Positions 25,479 through 34,190 are shown, counted from the first letter of the stretch. The stretch: DNA of 64,000 nucleotides from an uncultured Roseburia sp. (GCA_934292805.1 CAKQXQ010000003.1:1-64000), one strand, 5' to 3'. Numbers and translations: made by a program. The notes: generated from the sequence alone by a model not told the origin.

Positions 25479-26696
25479 ATGAAAAAAAGACAGAATTTAC
25501 AGTGGTTTCTGATACGGAAGTTTATACATATCTTATTAATTGTCGGCATTGCAGAATATGCGATCATGCTTTTACTGAATCGTTTTGTGGTGCCGGTAAT
25601 GTATCGTTTCTTTTTTCCGGGATATGAGAAAAATGTGAATATTGGAAGTGGTGGAGTCCTTATCCTGTCTGTGATCGTGCTGCCTCTTTTGTTTTTGAAT
25701 GTGATCCGGTCTTTTATTCCATCTTCGGTCAGTGAAATGATGCTGAGGGGAATGGAGAGTATCTGGAATAAAACAGGGGAGGTGTTTTTCCCGACACAGG
25801 GAGGAGCTTTTTTTTCCATGCTGAATTCATCAAGAGCTTCCCTTTTTTTTCTGACGATACTTGCATGGTCAGTCGTTGTCTTGCTGCCTTATGTGATCGC
25901 TGCAATTTGTTTTGCGAGGATCACGATCCGGGAATTCCGGGAAATCCAGGAGGAGCGGGAAGCAGAACAGAGGGAATTCGATAAAAGGAGAAATCTGATG
26001 CTTTCGGATATTGCCCACGATCTGAGAACACCGATGACAACCGTGAATGGTTATGCAAAGGCACTCGCCGATGGAATGGTAACAGATCCGGAAAAAGAAG
26101 CGGAGTATCTTTGCATGATACAGAAGAAATGTGTGAGGATGAACGACCTGATCAACCTGCTTTTTGAATATGTGAAGCTTGACAGTGATGGGTTTACAAT
26201 GGATTTCGAGAAGCTGGATCTGTATGAGCTGTTGCGTGAGAATGCAGCACTTGCGTATCCGGATCTGGAAGAAGCCGGGATGGAATTCGAGATTGATATC
26301 CCTGAGGAACCCTTTTATGTCAACGCTGACAGAGTGCAGTTGTCCAGGGTATTTACTAATCTGTTAAATAATGCAAGAAAGCATAATCCAAAAGGAACAA
26401 GGATTGGAATTTATACCTGGGAAGGTGAAAAAGATTTATGTATATGCTTTGCAGATAACGGATCCATTATTCCGAATGATCTGGCAGAGCATCTGTTTGA
26501 TCCGTTTGCCAAAGGTGACGCTTCCAGAAAAAGCGGCACAGGCAGCGGACTGGGACTTTCCATTGCAAAGAAAGTGACAGAGATGCATGGCTTTACACTG
26601 GAACTGATCCAGTATCCGCATCTGGAAGCGGAACGAATGGCAAAAGGCTATACGAAAGAATTTGTCATCCGTATCAGCAGACATATCGGTACATGA
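25479..26696 (+). CDS. Sensor histidine kinase of the OmpR-type pair
   Basis: 405 residues. Two membrane segments (about 11-40 and 120-148) enclose a short extracellular region of about 75 residues. The HisKA domain has the phosphate acceptor His180 in SDIAHDLRTPMTTV. The ATPase domain shows LLNNARKHNP (N box), FADNGSIIPNDLAEHLFDPF (the usual DNGxGI is altered to DNGSII) and GTGSGLGLSIAKK. It follows the regulator gene with no gap. It overlaps the convergent hemolysin III gene by 23 bp at its 3' end. Confidence 0.93.
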   Translation: MKKRQNLQWFLIRKFIHILLIVGIAEYAIMLLLNRFVVPVMYRFFFPGYEKNVNIGSGGVLILSVIVLPLLFLNVIRSFIPSSVSEMMLRGMESIWNKTGEVFFPTQGGAFFSMLNSSRASLFFLTILAWSVVVLLPYVIAAICFARITIREFREIQEEREAEQREFDKRRNLMLSDIAHDLRTPMTTVNGYAKALADGMVTDPEKEAEYLCMIQKKCVRMNDLINLLFEYVKLDSDGFTMDFEKLDLYELLRENAALAYPDLEEAGMEFEIDIPEEPFYVNADRVQLSRVFTNLLNNARKHNPKGTRIGIYTWEGEKDLCICFADNGSIIPNDLAEHLFDPFAKGDASRKSGTGSGLGLSIAKKVTEMHGFTLELIQYPHLEAERMAKGYTKEFVIRISRHIGT

Positions 26697-27321
26697 AAAT
26701 GAAGTGGCAGATGCTGCCGCCCATGACAAAAAGATGGAAAATCTCATGGGAACCAAAGTATTTATGGATAGAGTTAAATACCGGGAGCTTCAATGCGTAG
26801 ATAATGCCGCCGATCGTATAGATGATACCGCCGGCCAAAAGCCATCCGAATGCAGCGTGAGGAAGCGTATCCCAAAGTGTGCCAAACACCGGAAGACAGG
26901 TCCAGCCCATTGCAATATAGATGACAGAGGAGAACCACTTCGGGCAGGTGATCCAGCAGGCTTTGGTGATCATTCCGATGATGGCAACGCCCCAGACGAA
27001 AGCTAACAGAGTGTAGCCCATTTTTCCACCGAGTATGATCATGCAGACCGGAGTATAAGAACCTGCGATCAGAACGAAGATCATCATATGGTCGAGTTTT
27101 CGGAAAACCCGGAGTACTTTTGCAGACACATTGCTTAAGCTGTGGTATGTGGTGCTTGCTCCGTAGAGAAGAACCATGCTTGTAGCAAAAACACCCATTG
27201 CAAATTCGCTGATTGTGTTGGCAGAGGCCTTGACAAGAAGCGGGGTAGCAGCAAGAAGAGCCATCATACAGCCGATAAAATGAGTAATTGCACTTCCTGG
27301 TTCACGTATTGTTAATTGCAT
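26674..27321 (-). CDS. Hemolysin III / PAQR-family membrane protein
   Basis: 215 residues with seven predicted membrane helices. Family motifs are present: an early Glu and His in REPGSAITHFIG, the SxxxH of ASTTYHSLS, and a C-terminal His pair in HEIFHLFVMGGSICHF. These residues bind zinc in PAQR proteins. The molecular role of bacterial members (TrhA, YqfA) is related to membrane lipid energetics and is not well settled. TAGGAGGT stands before the ATG. A promoter with dyad symmetry lies upstream at 27349-27417. Confidence 0.9.
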   Translation of the reverse strand: MQLTIREPGSAITHFIGCMMALLAATPLLVKASANTISEFAMGVFATSMVLLYGASTTYHSLSNVSAKVLRVFRKLDHMMIFVLIAGSYTPVCMIILGGKMGYTLLAFVWGVAIIGMITKACWITCPKWFSSVIYIAMGWTCLPVFGTLWDTLPHAAFGWLLAGGIIYTIGGIIYALKLPVFNSIHKYFGSHEIFHLFVMGGSICHFIFMYRYVC

Positions 27322-27348
27322 AAAATCTACCTCCTAAAATATATAAAA

Positions 27349-27417
27349 TACAACATGTAGTAATCAAAACTATGTTTAGCATAGTAAGATACTACATCAT
27401 ATTATTTTATGTGTCAA
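27349..27417 (-). promoter_or_regulatory. Promoter with nested operator-like dyads upstream of the hemolysin III gene
   Basis: On the minus strand, TTGACA (27417-27412) and TAGTAT (27394-27389) are separated by 17 bp. The -10 overlaps one arm of the dyad TGTAGTA (27356-27362) / TACTACA (27390-27396), which encloses a second dyad ACTATG-TTTAG-CATAGT (27369-27385) with nearly the same centre. A further near-palindrome, TACAACATGTAGTA, is at 27349-27362. TACTACA/TGTAGTA half-sites are like those of BlaI/CopY-type repressors; no such gene is nearby. Confidence 0.5.
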
Positions 27418-27430
27418 GAGGGAAAATTAT

Positions 27431-27512
27431 GCAAAAGAGAAATGTCATGCAATAGGAAAAATTTGCAAAAGAAGAATGTCATACAGTAGGAAAAATTTGT
27501 AAAAGAAGAATG
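27431..27512. repeat. Tandem direct repeat, 34-bp unit, about 2.4 copies
   Basis: Copies begin at 27431 and 27465, with a partial third at 27499. The units differ at a few positions (for example GCAAAAGAGAAATGTCAT versus GCAAAAGAAGAATGTCAT). They lie between two divergent promoters, and the last partial copy ends at the -35 of the downstream gene. Confidence 0.8.
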
Positions 27513-27539
27513 GACAACAGAAGATGATTTTACTATAAT
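27511..27539 (+). promoter_or_regulatory. Promoter that places the transcript start at or near the ATG
   Basis: TGGACA (27511-27516) and TATAAT (27534-27539) are separated by 17 bp. The ATG at 27546 is where transcription would be expected to start, and no ribosome binding site can fit between the -10 and the start codon. This predicts a leaderless mRNA. Confidence 0.55.
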
Positions 27540-27545
27540 AAAGGA

Positions 27546-28508
27546 ATGGAAAAGACAGACGTATTTACAATGTTACAGAGGCTGTTAAGCCAGAATGAAT
27601 TTGAACTTTTGCCGGCTGAAAATACAGGAGAGCAGGACGATATCCGTCTTGTCTATCAGATGAACGATACGGTCGAGAGTTTTCTTGTGTTTAAAAATGC
27701 CAGAATGACAGGCAGCTATAAGGAAGATTATGAAGGGGCTCTGGAAGCCTCTTTTTGTCGTGATGGAGAGAATTATGTCCTTGTCGTAAGACAGGAGGAA
27801 GAGGATTCTGTGGTGACGATCCTTTTTGAAAATCTGGAGTTTGAGAGAAATCTTTACGACTACGGAGATATTGCACATTTCTGGAGAAAAGGATACGAGC
27901 ATATCAGACAGATAGAATTCAGGATTGCAGTTTTATGGGATAAGTATGAATATCTTGGAGAGGAATCCTGCAATGAGGAGGAGAAGAGACTGGTAGAGCT
28001 TGCGTATTTTCCTCCACTTAACTACTGTTGTTATCCGGCAGTTCCGGATAAATATATTGTGCCAAGAGATTGTCCCTGGATTCCTTCCATGGGAGCTTTT
28101 GAACTTATGGAAGAGATCGCAGCGGAAGCGGACGATGTGAGGCTGCAAAGAATGCTGGCATTTTATAAGAAGCATCCGCATCCATCTGTGGCGAAGTATA
28201 TTGCAGTATTGCTGCATCAAAACAGTCATGCAAAGGTGATAGAACTGATCACGGAGCGGCTGAAGAAGGCAGTCTGCGGATACAAAAGAAGATCGTTTGG
28301 GGTAGAGACGGATCATTATGTGCAGCAGCTGCTCGAAAAAGCAGAGAAAAGAAAAGCAGAACTGGAAAAACAGGGGATCCGGGCAGAGGTGCTGAGGGAA
28401 GAGCCTTTTACGATCGCAAAAGATACCCTTGATCTGCATGTTTATGTGATGAAGCATGAAAAAGGTTTTATGAATCAGAAAGTGTCAGTGGAAGAGATTT
28501 TATCTTAG
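27546..28508 (+). CDS. DUF3878-like protein of unknown function
   Basis: 320 residues, soluble. The N-terminal 120 residues are predicted mixed alpha/beta; a conserved-looking block LVELAYFPPLNYCCYPAVPDKYIVPR spans about residues 150-178; the rest is helical. I recall this type as DUF3878 in Lachnospiraceae, without known function. The start ATG has only AAAGGA directly before it, too close to act as a normal ribosome site, and a consensus -10 six bases upstream, so it may be translated from a leaderless transcript. A small stem (CCACCT-CTTT-AGGTGG at 28521-28536) follows the stop. Confidence 0.65.
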   Translation: MEKTDVFTMLQRLLSQNEFELLPAENTGEQDDIRLVYQMNDTVESFLVFKNARMTGSYKEDYEGALEASFCRDGENYVLVVRQEEEDSVVTILFENLEFERNLYDYGDIAHFWRKGYEHIRQIEFRIAVLWDKYEYLGEESCNEEEKRLVELAYFPPLNYCCYPAVPDKYIVPRDCPWIPSMGAFELMEEIAAEADDVRLQRMLAFYKKHPHPSVAKYIAVLLHQNSHAKVIELITERLKKAVCGYKRRSFGVETDHYVQQLLEKAEKRKAELEKQGIRAEVLREEPFTIAKDTLDLHVYVMKHEKGFMNQKVSVEEILS

Positions 28509-28575
28509 TCGAGAAGACTTCCACCTCTTTAGGTGGCGAGTAATAGCTGACAGAGGAATACAGGAGGAGAAAAAG

Positions 28576-29946
28576 TTGAAGAAAAACAAATATGAAATAG
28601 ACATGTGTAACGGTACGATTATGGACAAGCTGATCACATTTGCATTTCCGTTAATGCTATCGGGTGTACTTCAGTTAATGTTTAATGCAGTGGATATTAT
28701 CGTAGTCGGAAGGTTTTCAGGAAGCAGTTCACTGGCAGCGGTAGGTTCAACGACAGCTTTGATCAATATATTTACGAATCTGTTTATCGGAATCTCACTC
28801 GGGGCGAATGTCCTTGCAGCAAGATTTTTTGCGGCAGGAAGAGAGAAGGAAATGTCAGAGACAGTGCATACTTCGATCACGTTCGCACTCATCAGCGGTA
28901 TCGCTATGGCAATCGTTGGACAGATCTGTGCAAAAGGAGCACTGGAGCTGATGGGAACACCGGAGGATGTCATAGGACTTTCTGCACTTTATATGCGGAT
29001 TTATTTTCTCGGAATGCCTTTTTTTATGCTTTATAACTATGGTGCGGCAATCCTGCGTGCAGTTGGTGACACAAAAAGACCACTGTATTTTCTGATCATT
29101 TCTGGTGTGATCAATGCAGTGTTCAATATGGTGCTGGTTATCGTATTTGATCTGGGAGTTGCCGGTGTTGCGATCGCAACTGTTTTTTCACAGATGATCT
29201 CCTGTGTGCTGGTGCTTATCTGCCTGGCAAGGACAGATGCAAGCTATAGACTTTATATTTCAAAGCTTGGAATGAAGCAGGAATATCTGGAACAGATCTT
29301 TCGGGTAGGAATCCCGGCAGGAATCCAGAGTACTGTCATTAATTTTTCCAATGCGTTATTGCAGTCTTCGGTAAACTCTTTTGGTTCAACTGCAATGGCA
29401 GGTTATACCGCAGCAAACAACGTACTTGGATTTTTATATATGTCGATCAATTCTGTGACACAGGCATGTATGAGTTTTACAAGCCAGAATTATGGTGTCG
29501 GAAAGTATAAAAGAATGGACAGGGTATTGCTCGACTGCCTGATCCTATCAGTCAGTGTGGCTCTCCTGCTCGGATGTGGTGCGTACATATTCGGAACACA
29601 GATTTTACAGATTTATACAGATGATGCACAGGTTGTACAATGTGGACTTGAGATTTTGTCTATCACGACAGTGCCATACTTCCTTTGCGGGATTATGGAT
29701 CTTTTCCCGGGAGCACTCCGTGGAATGGGATATTCGGCAGTGCCGATGATTCTGTCGATCATTGGTACTGTAGGAACAAGAATCCTCTGGATTTTCGTAT
29801 TTTTCCCACAGTACCGCTCCCTTTATTTCCTGTTTATCTCATACCCGGGTTCCTGGCTTGCAACGATCGTGATGCAGGTGATCTGCTTTGTTGTGGTGAG
29901 ACGACATGTACACAGCCTGGCAGAAAACAAAGGCCAGACTGCGTAA
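28576..29946 (+). CDS. MATE-family exporter
   Basis: 456 residues with about 12 membrane helices in two repeats; the first starts KLITFAFPLMLSGVLQLMFNAVDIIVVGRFSG and the second near QIFRVGIPAGIQSTVINFSN. It is a different MATE subgroup (DinF/NorM-like of Clostridia) from the one at 20245, with little obvious sequence similarity. It starts with TTG after AGGAGGAG. It is convergent with the ABC operon ending at 29958. Its substrate is unknown. Confidence 0.92.
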   Translation: MKKNKYEIDMCNGTIMDKLITFAFPLMLSGVLQLMFNAVDIIVVGRFSGSSSLAAVGSTTALINIFTNLFIGISLGANVLAARFFAAGREKEMSETVHTSITFALISGIAMAIVGQICAKGALELMGTPEDVIGLSALYMRIYFLGMPFFMLYNYGAAILRAVGDTKRPLYFLIISGVINAVFNMVLVIVFDLGVAGVAIATVFSQMISCVLVLICLARTDASYRLYISKLGMKQEYLEQIFRVGIPAGIQSTVINFSNALLQSSVNSFGSTAMAGYTAANNVLGFLYMSINSVTQACMSFTSQNYGVGKYKRMDRVLLDCLILSVSVALLLGCGAYIFGTQILQIYTDDAQVVQCGLEILSITTVPYFLCGIMDLFPGALRGMGYSAVPMILSIIGTVGTRILWIFVFFPQYRSLYFLFISYPGSWLATIVMQVICFVVVRRHVHSLAENKGQTA

Positions 29947-29957
29947 CTGATATTTTT

Positions 29958-30761
29958 CTATGATAATAGTGCCTTGTCACTTGCAAAAGCCTGACCGCTG
30001 ACATTTTCAAACTGATGGAGAAGATCCTCAACGGTCAGCTTTTTCTTTGCTTCACCGGAAATATCAAGGATGACTTTTCCTTCGTGCATCATGATCAGAC
30101 GATTGCCATGTGCGATGGCATCCTTCATATTATGGGTGACCATCATGGCAGTCAGATGATTGTCGGAAATAATCTTGTCAGAGATTTCCAGTACTTTGGC
30201 AGCTGTTTTCGGATCCAGTGCTGCAGTGTGTTCGTCTAACAGTAAAAGCTTTGGTTTCTGGATAGAAGCCATTAAAAGTGTAATGGCCTGACGCTGTCCA
30301 CCGGAAAGAAGACCAACTTTGCTGGTGAGACGATCCTCAAGACCAAGATCTAACGTCTTTAACATCTCACGGTAAGTATCCCGTTCAGCTCTTGTGATTC
30401 CCCAGGTAAGACCACGCTTTCTGCCACGTCTGGCAGCAATCGCCATATTTTCTTCAATAGACATAGTGGTTGCGGTTCCGGTCATCGGATCCTGAAATAC
30501 ACGGCCAAGATATTTGGCACGTTTATATTCTGATAATTTTGTGACATCATCGCCGCCGATAAAGATTTTACCGGAATCTACCGGCCACACACCGGCGACA
30601 GCATTTAAGGTTGTCGATTTTCCGGCACCGTTTCCACCGATGACAGTGACAAAATCACCATCTTCCAAAGTGAGATCCACACCATTCAAAGCTACTTTTT
30701 CATTTATAGTACCTGCATTAAAGGTTTTGCAGATATGATCGATTTTTAACATTTCAGACAT
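29958..30761 (-). CDS. trpZ: ABC transporter ATP-binding protein (tryptophan-type, TrpZ-like)
   Basis: 267 residues. The Walker A motif GGNGAGKST lies near residues 38-46, the signature LSGGQRQAI near 154, and Walker B LLLLDEHTAAL follows. This ATPase belongs with the BPD_transp_2 permease and PF04392 binding protein upstream; such three-gene sets include the tryptophan transporter TrpXYZ. The ATG overlaps the permease stop (TAATG), so translation is coupled. The substrate assignment is by gene order and family, not shown directly. Confidence 0.8.
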   Translation of the reverse strand: MSEMLKIDHICKTFNAGTINEKVALNGVDLTLEDGDFVTVIGGNGAGKSTTLNAVAGVWPVDSGKIFIGGDDVTKLSEYKRAKYLGRVFQDPMTGTATTMSIEENMAIAARRGRKRGLTWGITRAERDTYREMLKTLDLGLEDRLTSKVGLLSGGQRQAITLLMASIQKPKLLLLDEHTAALDPKTAAKVLEISDKIISDNHLTAMMVTHNMKDAIAHGNRLIMMHEGKVILDISGEAKKKLTVEDLLHQFENVSGQAFASDKALLS

Positions 30762-31717
30762 TAGTGAGAGACTCCCTTCTTATTATATTTGGTTTTCAGA
30801 TACGGGATTGCAAGGAAAATTGCAACCACGATCGCAGAGAATAATTTCAGGTCGTCTGATGGGAATTTCAGCCACAGAACCACACTTAAAACAAGATAAT
30901 AGAGAATGGCACCGGCAATGACTGAAAAAAGTGTGTATGCAAAAGCAATCTTTTTTCCGGCACAGAGCTTTCCGAAGAGGACATCCCCGATAATGACGGC
31001 AGCAAGCCCGATAACGATCGCACCTCGTCCCATATTTACATCCGCAGCTCCCTGATACTGTGCGTAAAGACCACCGGAAAGACCGACAAGTCCGTTGGAG
31101 ATCATCAGTGCGAGAACTGTATGAAAATCGGTATTGATACCCTGGGCTCTTGCCATCTGTCTGTTGCATCCGGTTGCACGGATCGCATGACCCTGCTCCG
31201 TACCAAAATACCAGTAAAGAATTGCCACAAGGATTACGCAGAACAGAATACATGTTGTGAAAACACGGATTCTGGATGCGGTGGAGTCCGAAATATAACG
31301 TAAAGAAACAACAAGCCCATATTTATCAACACTGACCGCCTGATTGGAGCTTCCCATAATATTTAAGTTGACAGAATACAGGGAAATCTGTGTCAGGATA
31401 CTGGCAAGGATTCCCGGAATACCAAGAGCAGTATGCAGCATACCGGTGATAAAACCGGCTGCCATTCCGGCTAAAAATGCAAAAATCAAAGCAAGCCATG
31501 GATTCATGCCGCCACGGATCAGCATAACAGCGACTGCACCGCCGGTTGCCATGGAACCATCTACAGTCAGGTCGGCAAAGTCAAGTAATTTGTATGTAAT
31601 ATAGACTCCAAGTGCAAGGAGTCCCCAGATCAGTCCCTGGACACAGGCACCCGGCATGGAGCGGAACAGTGCCAGGGGACTTAAAGAAGCCAGATAAGTT
31701 GTTAAAGTGATATTCAT
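30761..31717 (-). CDS. trpY: ABC transporter permease (TrpY-like)
   Basis: 318 residues with about eight to nine membrane helices, starting PLALFRSMPGACVQGLIWGLLALGVYITYKLL; this is typical of the branched-chain-amino-acid-type permease fold. MARAQGINTDFHTVLALMISNGL is the cytoplasmic coupling-loop region. I chose the ATG at 31715-31717, nine bases after GGAGAG; an ATG three codons earlier touches that site. It is the middle gene of the operon. Confidence 0.82.
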   Translation of the reverse strand: MNITLTTYLASLSPLALFRSMPGACVQGLIWGLLALGVYITYKLLDFADLTVDGSMATGGAVAVMLIRGGMNPWLALIFAFLAGMAAGFITGMLHTALGIPGILASILTQISLYSVNLNIMGSSNQAVSVDKYGLVVSLRYISDSTASRIRVFTTCILFCVILVAILYWYFGTEQGHAIRATGCNRQMARAQGINTDFHTVLALMISNGLVGLSGGLYAQYQGAADVNMGRGAIVIGLAAVIIGDVLFGKLCAGKKIAFAYTLFSVIAGAILYYLVLSVVLWLKFPSDDLKLFSAIVVAIFLAIPYLKTKYNKKGVSH

Positions 31718-31751
31718 AAAACACATCTCTCCATTTATTTATATTTTCAGA

Positions 31752-31791
31752 AAAATGCCTGCTGACTTTAGAAAAAGCCTGCAGGCATTTT
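31752..31791 (-). other. Intercistronic hairpin between the binding-protein and permease genes
   Basis: Arms AAAATGCCTGC and GCAGGCATTTT pair perfectly over 11 bp. It could be a partial terminator or an mRNA-stabilising element that raises binding-protein level relative to the permease and ATPase. Confidence 0.6.
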
Positions 31792-31834
31792 AAAATGCTG
31801 CTTAACTGAACAAAAACCTCAGTGGATAAAAACA

Positions 31835-32857
31835 TCATTCTGTTTCAATTGCAACATAGTCATCCGGTACGGTAATGCCGAGTGTAGAACAGATATCTGC
31901 ATTATATTCTTTCGTTACCTGTGGTGCATACTGAACATCCATTGTTGTGATATCCGCACCATTTACAAGAATGTCATAAGCCATCTGGCCGGCTGCATAT
32001 CCGATGTCGTAATAACTGATGGAAAGAGTAGCAACTCCGCAACCGGAGCAGATACCTTCTTCGCCGGCGATGATCGGGATGCCTGCAGGAAGAGCAATAT
32101 TATTAATCGTCTCTGTGTTATTCGCCATAGTGTTATCAGTTGGGATATAAAGTACATCTGCCTCAGCAACTGCTGTCTGTACAACAGAAGTGATATCGTT
32201 GGAATCAGCAACGGTGTATTCTTTATAAGCAATACCGTCAGCATCAAGTGCCTTCTCAATCTCTGTTGCCTGGAACTTTGAGTTCGGTTCTGCGGAACAG
32301 TAAAGAATGCCGACAGTCTTTACATCCGGGAATAATTCTTTGATCATGGCTTCCTGATCGGAAAGTGGTGCAAGGTCAGAAGTTCCGGATACATTCGTAC
32401 CGGTAGCTCCGGTCCAGTCATCAATCTCAAGTGCAGTAGCATAATCTGTAACGGATGTTCCGAGTACCGGGATCGTGCTTGTTGCAGCAGCAGCACACTG
32501 AAGAGCAGTTGTTGCGTTTGCGAGGATCAGGTCGTAATCGGAAGCTACGAAATTATTGGCGATCGTTGCACAATTGGCCTGTTCTCCCTGTGCATTCTGC
32601 AGATCAAAAGTAACATTGTCCGCACCAAGAAGCTCTGTAAGTGCATCCTCAAAACCCTGTGATGCAGCATCCAGTGCCGGGTGCTCTAACTGCTGTAAAA
32701 TACCGATCGTATACTTTGTGTCACCAGTAGAAGCAGTCTCGGTTACTGCAGGAGTGGTCTTTTCTCTTTCATTGGAAGTTTCACTTCCGCAGGCTGTCAT
32801 GGAAACAGCCATTGCAGCTGCCATCATGACAGAAAAAAATCTGTTCATCTTTTTCAT
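31835..32857 (-). CDS. trpX: ABC transporter substrate-binding lipoprotein (TrpX-like)
   Basis: 340 residues. The signal peptide ends in a lipobox (SMTACGS). The mature protein follows the PF04392 pattern: YTIGILQQLEHPALDAASQGFEDAL, then VGILYCSAEPNS and YIPTDNTMANN. PF04392 proteins of Firmicutes include tryptophan/tyrosine binding proteins. ATG at 32855-32857 follows GGAGAAAAG. It is the first gene of the minus-strand operon, expressed from the promoter at 32921-32949, with a perfect palindrome between promoter and start. Confidence 0.85.
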   Translation of the reverse strand: MKKMNRFFSVMMAAAMAVSMTACGSETSNEREKTTPAVTETASTGDTKYTIGILQQLEHPALDAASQGFEDALTELLGADNVTFDLQNAQGEQANCATIANNFVASDYDLILANATTALQCAAAATSTIPVLGTSVTDYATALEIDDWTGATGTNVSGTSDLAPLSDQEAMIKELFPDVKTVGILYCSAEPNSKFQATEIEKALDADGIAYKEYTVADSNDITSVVQTAVAEADVLYIPTDNTMANNTETINNIALPAGIPIIAGEEGICSGCGVATLSISYYDIGYAAGQMAYDILVNGADITTMDVQYAPQVTKEYNADICSTLGITVPDDYVAIETE

Positions 32858-32884
32858 AATCTTTTCTCCAATCTCATGCAAATT

Positions 32885-32902
32885 TAATGCTTTAAAGCAT
32901 TA
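32885..32902 (-). promoter_or_regulatory. Perfect 18-bp palindrome in the trpX leader (candidate operator)
   Basis: TAATGCTTTAAAGCATTA lies just downstream of the predicted transcription start and 27 bp before the trpX start. I see no T-box sequence here, so a protein repressor is more likely than a T-box. The regulator is not identified. Confidence 0.5.
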
Positions 32903-32920
32903 CCACTTTTAATTGATAGA

Positions 32921-32949
32921 ATTATAAACGTTTACCATAGAATAGTCAA
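32921..32949 (-). promoter_or_regulatory. Promoter of the trpXYZ-like operon
   Basis: On the minus strand TTGACT and TATAAT are separated by 17 bp; expected start near 32914. Confidence 0.75.
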
Positions 32950-32970
32950 CCTTAAAATAAGTATTTCCAA

Positions 32971-33229
32971 GTTTGTCCGTTCAAAGATGAACTGCTCCGC
33001 CCTGTGTGTCTGCTTGTAACAAACGCTGTTCGCACCTCTAGTGGGTGTAAATGCTGCTATCGGCATTGGATATTGCACCCCTAAAATAAGAAACACTGCG
33101 TTTAGATTATTTTAGGGGTGCCCTTCTGCCTGGATAGCAGCATTAACGCCCACACGATGTACTCACGAAGCCGTTTGGTTACAAGCAGACACACAGGGCG
33201 GAACTGTCCATCTCTGAACGAACAGAAAC
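32971..33229. repeat. 259-bp long inverted repeat, no gene
   Basis: The two halves are imperfect reverse complements along almost their whole length. Perfect blocks are 32996-33020 with 33178-33202 (25 bp), 33050-33061 with 33133-33144 (12 bp) and 33075-33089 with 33107-33121 (15 bp), the last closing a 17-nt loop. Outer ends also match (GTTTGTCCGTTC at 32971 with GAACGAACAGAAAC ending at 33229) with small differences. It sits between the divergent trpX promoter and comF. It has no supported coding frame. It could be a MITE-like hairpin element or a structured RNA. From 33230 to 33457 I see nothing I can name. Confidence 0.8.
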
Positions 33230-33457
33230 AATCTAGAAAGCAAAAAGGGACACCGGATAAATACCACAATTTGAACATTTCCATAAACAAGCATGCATCT
33301 GCCCACCGGGGGAAACTGGGTTCTGTACCTATATGAGAATATAAAAGCGATAAAGAATGGGAAGCTTTTTATCTTCATTTTATTTTAAGAAAAAATTTAT
33401 GGTTTCCAATGGGAAAAAGTGTTAGGATGGTCACTGGAGAGATTTGGAAAGGATTTT

Positions 33458-34168
33458 ATGAAAATAAAAGAAATTCTGACCGGTGTATTGTTTCCACCGC
33501 ACTGTCCGCTTTGTGATGAGCTGATACCGGTTGGCGAGACTGCCTGTGCTGCATGCAGGAAGAAGGTGCAGTACATAAAAGAACCTTCGTGTAAGAAATG
33601 TGGCAAGCCTCTTGAAAATCCGAGGCAGGAATACTGCACAGACTGTGGCAGAAAAAAGCATCAGTTCGACCAGGGAAAGGCAGTTTTTGTCTATCAGGGA
33701 CAGATCAGGCAGTCAATGTACCGCTTTAAATATAATAATAAGAGGGAATATGCGGGATTTTATGCGTCAGAAGCGATGAAACTATATGAAAGATGGATCG
33801 AAGACCGGGGGATCGATGTGATCGTTCCGGTCCCGATGTACCGTCTGAAGCAAAAAGGACGCGGATATAACCAGGCAGAGACATTTGCAGTGGCACTTGC
33901 AAGGGAGTGCGGGCTGCCTGTAGATGCCGGACTGGTGAGGAGAAAACGGAATACAACACCGCAGAAGGAATTGAATGATCTGGAACGGAAGAAGAATCTG
34001 GAGAATGCATTTGGCATCACGAAAGAGACTTTGGATTATAAAAACGTGCTTGTCGTGGATGATATTTATACGACCGGAAGTACAGTGGATGCGGTTGCAA
34101 AAGTTCTGAAGGAGGCAGGTGCAGAAAAGGTTTGTTTCCTTTGCATCAGTATCGGTGAAGGGTTTTAA
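33458..34168 (+). CDS. comF: ComF-family phosphoribosyltransferase-like protein
   Basis: 236 residues. An N-terminal zinc finger has four Cys pairs (PPHCPLC; CAAC; CKKCG; CTDCGRKKH) within residues 13-65. The C-terminal PRTase-like domain contains VPVPMYRLKQKGRGYNQAE and the PRPP loop VLVVDDIYTTGSTV. ComF helps bring single-stranded DNA into the cell during natural transformation in other bacteria; the precise activity is less clear. The ATG at 33458 follows AAAGGATTTT. Single gene, followed by its own gap of 162 bp that holds a promoter for the next unit. Confidence 0.92.
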   Translation: MKIKEILTGVLFPPHCPLCDELIPVGETACAACRKKVQYIKEPSCKKCGKPLENPRQEYCTDCGRKKHQFDQGKAVFVYQGQIRQSMYRFKYNNKREYAGFYASEAMKLYERWIEDRGIDVIVPVPMYRLKQKGRGYNQAETFAVALARECGLPVDAGLVRRKRNTTPQKELNDLERKKNLENAFGITKETLDYKNVLVVDDIYTTGSTVDAVAKVLKEAGAEKVCFLCISIGEGF

Positions 34169-34190
34169 AAGTGCATAAGGCTTTTTTTCT

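Noticed and set aside
28521..28536. CCACCT-CTTT-AGGTGG stem as an insertion-sequence end
   Set aside because: It is a lone 6-bp stem, with no transposase and no second end.
33118..33336. Short open frames inside the 259-bp inverted repeat
   Set aside because: No ribosome site, no recognisable protein features, and the frame simply crosses one arm of the repeat.
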